In this document: positions 6,417 through 9,988 of the stretch, piece by piece
Layout: each line of letters begins with the position of its first letter
Numbering within the stretch: the stretch's first letter is position 1
Origin: Candidatus Neomicrothrix sp. UBA4542
GTDB lineage: Bacteria > Actinomycetota > Acidimicrobiia > Acidimicrobiales > Poriferisodalaceae
Direction: 5' to 3'
Assembly (NCBI GenBank): GCA_002388005.1
Contig: DGLO01000044.1
Location: 1 to 9,988 of the forward strand
Length of the DNA stretch: 9,988 nucleotides
Made by a program: the position numbers and the translations under genes
Notes under the pieces: model-generated
What the model saw: only the letters and a program-made list of their open reading frames with translations
What the model was told of the DNA's origin: nothing
The model's database searches: none

Positions 6417-6821
6417 ATGCTTGATGTTTCATTTGACGTTGACACCGTCCGTGTCTTGCTGCACATCGTGGCGGTTTGCGTCTGGGTTGGCGGACAAATT
6501 GTGGTTGGTGCGCTGGTTCCAGCGGTCCGGCGAACACATCCCGAAGCACTGCCGAGCATTGCCAAGGCGTTTGGACGCATCGCGTGGCCATTTTTTGGCC
6601 TTGCCGTCTTCACTGGTATCTGGAACATGGTTTCTTTGCCTGACACCAGCGCAGGCTGGAACGCATTGCTGGGCATAAAGATGCTGTTGGTCGCGATTTC
6701 AGGAGCGGGAGCCTGGCTGCATCAAACGACGGACAGAGCCTCTGTCCGAGGTGCCAGCGCGGGGCTTGCTCTTCTCACATCCTTAGCGGCTTTGGTGATG
6801 GGCGTCATGTTGTCTGGCTGA
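6417..6821 (+). CDS. Small integral membrane protein, CopD-like
   Basis: A 134-residue protein with four predicted membrane helices at about residues 12-34, 53-73, 82-101 and 112-132, and a short basic loop (VPAVRRTHPEA) after the first. The first helix carries LLHIVAVCVWVGGQ, where a histidine (H16) and the WVGG turn recall the start of CopD-like copper resistance membrane proteins and of HemJ-type proteins; a second histidine (H102) ends helix three. It is shorter than full CopD and has no extracellular copper-binding repeat, so a role in copper transport is not established. It is likely co-transcribed with its neighbours (69 bases after the amidohydrolase, 57 before the isomerase). The family call is tentative; the membrane topology is clear. 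Confidence 0.7.
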   Translation: MLDVSFDVDTVRVLLHIVAVCVWVGGQIVVGALVPAVRRTHPEALPSIAKAFGRIAWPFFGLAVFTGIWNMVSLPDTSAGWNALLGIKMLLVAISGAGAWLHQTTDRASVRGASAGLALLTSLAALVMGVMLSG

Positions 6822-6867
6822 TCGCCAGAACCGACCCACAAGGTCGCATGATTCTCTTGCGCGCTCT

Positions 6868-6871
6868 AGGG
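6868..6871 (+). promoter_or_regulatory. Ribosome binding site for the GTG start at 6879
   Basis: AGGG is seven bases before GTG 6879. An ATG overlapping at 6877 is out of frame, so the GTG is the real start of the isomerase. Confidence 0.5.
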
Positions 6872-6878
6872 TCCAGAT

Positions 6879-7724
6879 GTGACCTATACCTGCTTCGAAG
6901 TTGAAACAACCAACCACCTAGCGCATGTGCGAATGGTTCGACCTGAGCGCGCAAATTCGATGATTCCTGAGTTCTGGCAAGAGTTGCCGGAAATTATTGA
7001 CCAATTATCAGCTGGGGGCGACGCGAGAGTCATCGTTCTCTCTGCGGAGGGCCGACACTTTTGCTCAGGAATGGACCTAAGCGTTTTCGCTGGGAACAAC
7101 AACGTGAGTAACCAAGAACAGGCAAAGCACGGGAGTCGACAACGAGCAGGGTTCCGCTCTACCGCGCTACAACTGCAGCGCACTTTCAGTTGCATGGAAG
7201 AAAGTCGTCTTCCGATTTTGTCGGCGATTCAGGGAGCCTGCATCGGTGGAGGAATTGACATGGTCTCTGCTACTGACCTCCGCTATGCGACAAACGACGC
7301 CTTCTTCTGTATCCAAGAGATCAACATTGGGATGACGGCGGACGTGGGAACCCTGCAGAGGATGCCAAGATTTGTGCCCGAAGGGGTGGTTCGCGAACTC
7401 GCCTATACGGGCCGGAATATGTCAGCGGCAGAAGCGAAAGAACGTGGCTTTGTCAACGAAATTTACGGTGACCAAGATGAGATGCTGGAGGCCGTATTCG
7501 AAATAGCTGGCGAGATTGCGTCAAAGAGCCCTATGGCCATTTGGGGAACCAAGAGAACGCTTAACTACGGCCGCGATCACTCCGTCGCCGACGGACTTGA
7601 ATACATTGCGACTTGGAATGCGGCCATGTTCGACACTGATGACATGGCCGAAGCGTTCAGAGCCAGTACTGAGAACAGGGATGCGGAATTCCCCGATCAT
7701 CGGCCACTCGGAAAGGGTCTTTAA
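6879..7724 (+). CDS. Crotonase-fold protein, probable delta3,5-delta2,4-dienoyl-CoA isomerase
   Basis: A 281-residue enoyl-CoA hydratase/isomerase family protein. The oxyanion-hole segments are GRHFCSGMDL at 58-67 and GACIGGGIDM at 119-128. The middle and C terminus match the mammalian peroxisomal ECH1 type far better than ordinary hydratases: GGGIDMVSATDLRY, DAFFCIQEINIG, TADVGTLQRMP, then SKSPMAIWGTKRTLNY and SRDHS-like GRDHSVADGLEYIATWN. The three acidic residues known in rat ECH1 (Asp176, Glu196, Asp204) correspond to D127, E147 and D155 here with identical spacing (20 and 8 residues). Such enzymes move the double bonds of 3,5-dienoyl-CoA to 2,4-dienoyl-CoA so that fatty acids with odd-numbered double bonds can be oxidised. 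The stop lies eight bases before the amidase start. A general enoyl-CoA hydratase remains possible, because homologues in bacteria are broadly annotated. Confidence 0.88.
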   Translation: MTYTCFEVETTNHLAHVRMVRPERANSMIPEFWQELPEIIDQLSAGGDARVIVLSAEGRHFCSGMDLSVFAGNNNVSNQEQAKHGSRQRAGFRSTALQLQRTFSCMEESRLPILSAIQGACIGGGIDMVSATDLRYATNDAFFCIQEINIGMTADVGTLQRMPRFVPEGVVRELAYTGRNMSAAEAKERGFVNEIYGDQDEMLEAVFEIAGEIASKSPMAIWGTKRTLNYGRDHSVADGLEYIATWNAAMFDTDDMAEAFRASTENRDAEFPDHRPLGKGL

Positions 7725-7727
7725 GGG
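7723..7727 (+). promoter_or_regulatory. Ribosome binding site of the amidase gene overlapping the preceding stop
   Basis: AAGGG shares two bases with the TAA of the isomerase gene and lies five bases before ATG 7733. The arrangement implies translational coupling of the two genes. Confidence 0.65.
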
Positions 7728-7732
7728 TAACA

Positions 7733-9148
7733 ATGACAGATTTATGGAAGTTGAGTGCAAGAGATCTAGCCCAAGGGATTCGAGAAAAAGATTTCTCGGC
7801 AACCGAGGTAGTTGAAAGCGTTTTGAATCGCATCGCAGCGAAGAATCCCGACCTCAACGCCATTACCGTTGAATTTCCCGAACAAGCTCTGGCCGCTGCC
7901 GCCGATGCAGATGCTGGCCTAGCTCGTGGCGATGGCGCCGGCCCCCTTCACGGAGTGCCGGTAACAATTAAGGAAAACATTGATGTCGCTGGCCAGGCGA
8001 CGCCGAACGGCGTGCCCGCGTTTGCGGACCTAATCGCGTCGGAGGACGCTCCTCTAGTCCGCAATCTGCGAGATGCCGGAGCCATCATCATCGGTCGAAC
8101 CAACGTTCCCGAATTCTCGATGCGTGGAACCACGGTGAACCCGTTACGGGGTCGCACCTATAACCCCTGGGACGAGGACGCTAGCCCGGGGGGTTCGTCG
8201 GGTGGGGGCGGCTCTGCCGCAGCCGCTGGATTCGGTCCGTTACACCACGGAAATGACATCGGCGGATCTCTTAGGTTTCCAGCACTCGCAAACGGGATCA
8301 CAACGGTGAAACCGACCAATAATCGGATCCCGGTGTTCAATTCCAGCGCCGCAGCGGAGCGGAGTCCTCTCTCTCAGGTGATGTCAGTGCAGGGAATCAT
8401 GTCGCGCGACGCAAGTGATCTGTCACTCGCTACAGAGGTCATGATCAGACCCGATGCACGTGATCCTTTGTGCCCTCCGATCCCATGGAAGGGCCCTTCG
8501 TTCACCGACCCGATATCGGTTGCCGTAACCAAAGATCCTTGTGGCTATCCGATCCACGACGGGATCCTCAGATTGATAGATAGGGCGGCGGAGGCCTTGA
8601 CCGATGCTGGTTATCAAGTGGTCGAAGTTGAAACCCCATCGATTCAAGAACCGTTCAGAGACTGGTTTCGAACATTGACAACCGAAATGAATACAGCGCT
8701 CATGCCGCAGGTCAACGAGTACGGAAGCTCAGACATCAAGACAACCTTCGACTACTTCTTTCAGATGGGTGAACTCCTTGAACTCGAGGACTACATAAAT
8801 GGTTTCGGGGATCGGACCCGAATGATGCGGGATTGGAACCTGTTTCTGGCTGACTATCCGCTTGTTCTTACGCCGTTCTATATGAACCGTCTTTACGATT
8901 GGGACTATGACCTCCAAAGCTTCGATGCTTGTAAAGACTTTCTCGAAGCGTCGGCATACTCCATGGCAATCAACTACCTGAGTTTGCCGGCCGGGGTGGT
9001 GGCGATGGATCTGATTGACGAACGTCCGGCAGCAGTCCAGGTCGTTGGTCAGCGCTACAGGGAAGATGCGATCTGCGATGCTTTGGAGTCGATCCAGGAG
9101 CGATGTGGCCGGTTAACTGATCAACTCTGGGACCGCGAAGGGAACTAG
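7733..9148 (+). CDS. Amidase-signature family hydrolase
   Basis: A 471-residue serine hydrolase of the amidase-signature family, which cleaves amide (sometimes ester) bonds. The Ser-cisSer-Lys triad is complete: K80 in VPVTIKENID, S155 in PGGSSGGGG and S179 in GNDIGGSLRFPA. The spacings of 75 and 24 residues equal those of mammalian fatty acid amide hydrolase (Lys142, Ser217, Ser241). The C terminus has the family's closing PAAVQVVGQRYREDAI element. Residues about 305-410 are rich in aromatic and acidic residues and form the variable substrate-facing part. No signal peptide is seen, so the enzyme is cytoplasmic. GatA is unlikely: GatB and GatC are absent and the serine motif differs from the usual GTDTGGSIR. 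The acyl and amine parts of the substrate are unknown. It is coupled to the upstream isomerase gene, and a lactonase-like gene follows after 47 bases. Confidence 0.92.
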   Translation: MTDLWKLSARDLAQGIREKDFSATEVVESVLNRIAAKNPDLNAITVEFPEQALAAAADADAGLARGDGAGPLHGVPVTIKENIDVAGQATPNGVPAFADLIASEDAPLVRNLRDAGAIIIGRTNVPEFSMRGTTVNPLRGRTYNPWDEDASPGGSSGGGGSAAAAGFGPLHHGNDIGGSLRFPALANGITTVKPTNNRIPVFNSSAAAERSPLSQVMSVQGIMSRDASDLSLATEVMIRPDARDPLCPPIPWKGPSFTDPISVAVTKDPCGYPIHDGILRLIDRAAEALTDAGYQVVEVETPSIQEPFRDWFRTLTTEMNTALMPQVNEYGSSDIKTTFDYFFQMGELLELEDYINGFGDRTRMMRDWNLFLADYPLVLTPFYMNRLYDWDYDLQSFDACKDFLEASAYSMAINYLSLPAGVVAMDLIDERPAAVQVVGQRYREDAICDALESIQERCGRLTDQLWDREGN

Positions 9149-9195
9149 AGGATGATCAGGAAGGTCTCTCCGTCTCGGAACCGCAACTTTTCGCA

Positions 9196-9966
9196 ATGAC
9201 TGACCTCCGGTTAGTTCCCCTTGAGTGCGGTTGGCTTTCCACTGCAGCGTCATCGGTCGTCGCCGGCGCAAATGGAGACGTTGATCTGCCGATCCCTAGT
9301 TGGCTAGTTGTGCACCCCAGCGGGCAGACTCTCCTCTTTGATACGGGACTTCATCACGATTTGGTTGATGGCGTGGCCGCAAGATATCCGTTGATGGCTC
9401 GCCAATTTGCGTCACGTTTCAATCCCGCGGACAGGGTCTCTGCGCGTCTCGAGGACGTCGAGATAGATCCTTCTTCAGTAGACAAGATCGTCTTTAGTCA
9501 TCTCCATTTCGACCATTGCGGCGGAACAGCCCTGGTACCTAATGCCCAAATCATCGTGCAGCGTTCTGAGTGGACGTCCGGGCATCACCCGAAACTGATT
9601 GAGCACGAGGTCTATAACCCAGCGGATTTTGATCTAGGTCACGACGTATTGAAAGTCGATGGCACCCACGATGTTTTCGGCGACGGTTCAGTGATTTGTA
9701 TCCCGACGCCGGGCCATACGGCCGGGCATCAATCTCTTCGAGTGAATTTAGCAAGCGGACCTGTCATTCTCACGGGTGACTGCGTCTACTGGAAAGAGGT
9801 GCTTGAAGAGATGCTTTTACCACCATTTGGCTTTAATCACGAGATGCAGTTGGATTCGATGCGTAACCTGAAAGAGCTAAGAGATGAACATGGTTGTCGA
9901 CTTCTGTATGGCCATGACGCGTCTCAATGGGCCAGCTTAAGTCAGTCTCCTACAGGCCTAATTTGA
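9196..9966 (+). CDS. Metallo-beta-lactamase-fold hydrolase, N-acyl-homoserine lactonase-like
   Basis: A 256-residue protein with the complete dinuclear metal set of the fold: SHLHFDHCGG (H102, H104, D106, H107), TPGHTAGHQSL (H174), LTGDC (D195) and YGHD (H240). Length, spacing and details such as IVQRSEW and the GHQSL run resemble AiiA and AttM/BlcC lactonases. Y198, three residues after D195, sits where AiiA has Tyr194, which helps position the lactone. No signal peptide is present. The probable reaction is hydrolysis of a lactone ring, for instance of acyl-homoserine lactone or gamma-butyrolactone; other esters or lactams are possible. ATG 9196 is the only usable start, since no ATG, GTG or TTG lies in frame between it and the end of the amidase gene. 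Its ribosome binding site is poor, and an AGGAAGG at 9159-9165 is too far away to serve it. Confidence 0.88.
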   Translation: MTDLRLVPLECGWLSTAASSVVAGANGDVDLPIPSWLVVHPSGQTLLFDTGLHHDLVDGVAARYPLMARQFASRFNPADRVSARLEDVEIDPSSVDKIVFSHLHFDHCGGTALVPNAQIIVQRSEWTSGHHPKLIEHEVYNPADFDLGHDVLKVDGTHDVFGDGSVICIPTPGHTAGHQSLRVNLASGPVILTGDCVYWKEVLEEMLLPPFGFNHEMQLDSMRNLKELRDEHGCRLLYGHDASQWASLSQSPTGLI

Positions 9967-9988
9967 GTGGAATCCAGACTTGTCCATA

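Noticed and set aside
9967..9988. Start of a next gene at a GTG directly after the lactonase stop (TGAGTG)
   Set aside because: Only seven codons are visible and there is no ribosome binding site, so it cannot be told from chance.

Overview
The window looks like chromosomal DNA from a high-GC Gram-positive lineage, most likely an uncultured acidimicrobial-type actinobacterium. The grounds are the actinobacterial DUF1844 protein, a long-form HisG beside a riboflavin operon, a bifunctional RibBA with the actinobacterial-looking RGHEGRGIG loop, and GTG starts. By eye GC is only slightly above half. The assignment is an inference, because no rRNA or tRNA is present. I saw no insertion sequence, phage gene, CRISPR array or integration site.

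Left part. Positions 1-319 hold no convincing gene but contain a run of short inverted repeats ahead of a DUF1844 gene (320-730, +). Its stop lies 13 bases from the stop of the convergent hisG. From 5126 down to 744 everything is on the minus strand, in the order moaB/mog (molybdopterin adenylyltransferase), ribD, ribE, ribBA, hisG. The first four are tightly packed: 2 bases between moaB and ribD, a TGATG overlap between ribD and ribE, and 27 bases between ribE and ribBA. They form one operon that makes most of the riboflavin pathway from GTP and ribulose 5-phosphate. Lumazine synthase (ribH) and hisE, often found between ribBA and hisG in actinobacteria, are absent; only 101 bases lie there.

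Right part. From about 5190 to 9966 all genes are on the plus strand, divergent from moaB: an amidohydrolase-2 family metal-dependent hydrolase, a four-helix CopD-like membrane protein, a crotonase-fold protein with the complete catalytic set of delta3,5-delta2,4-dienoyl-CoA isomerase (ECH1 type), an amidase-signature hydrolase with FAAH-like spacing of its Lys-Ser-Ser triad, and a metallo-beta-lactamase-fold protein resembling N-acyl-homoserine lactonases. Gaps are short (69, 57, 8 and 47 bases), so this is probably a catabolic operon.

The most interesting reading is that the last three genes could take apart an N-acyl lactone: ring opening by the lactonase, amide cleavage by the amidase, and beta-oxidation of an unsaturated acyl chain helped by the isomerase. 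This is a hypothesis. Each family is recognisable, but the substrates are not shown by the sequence.
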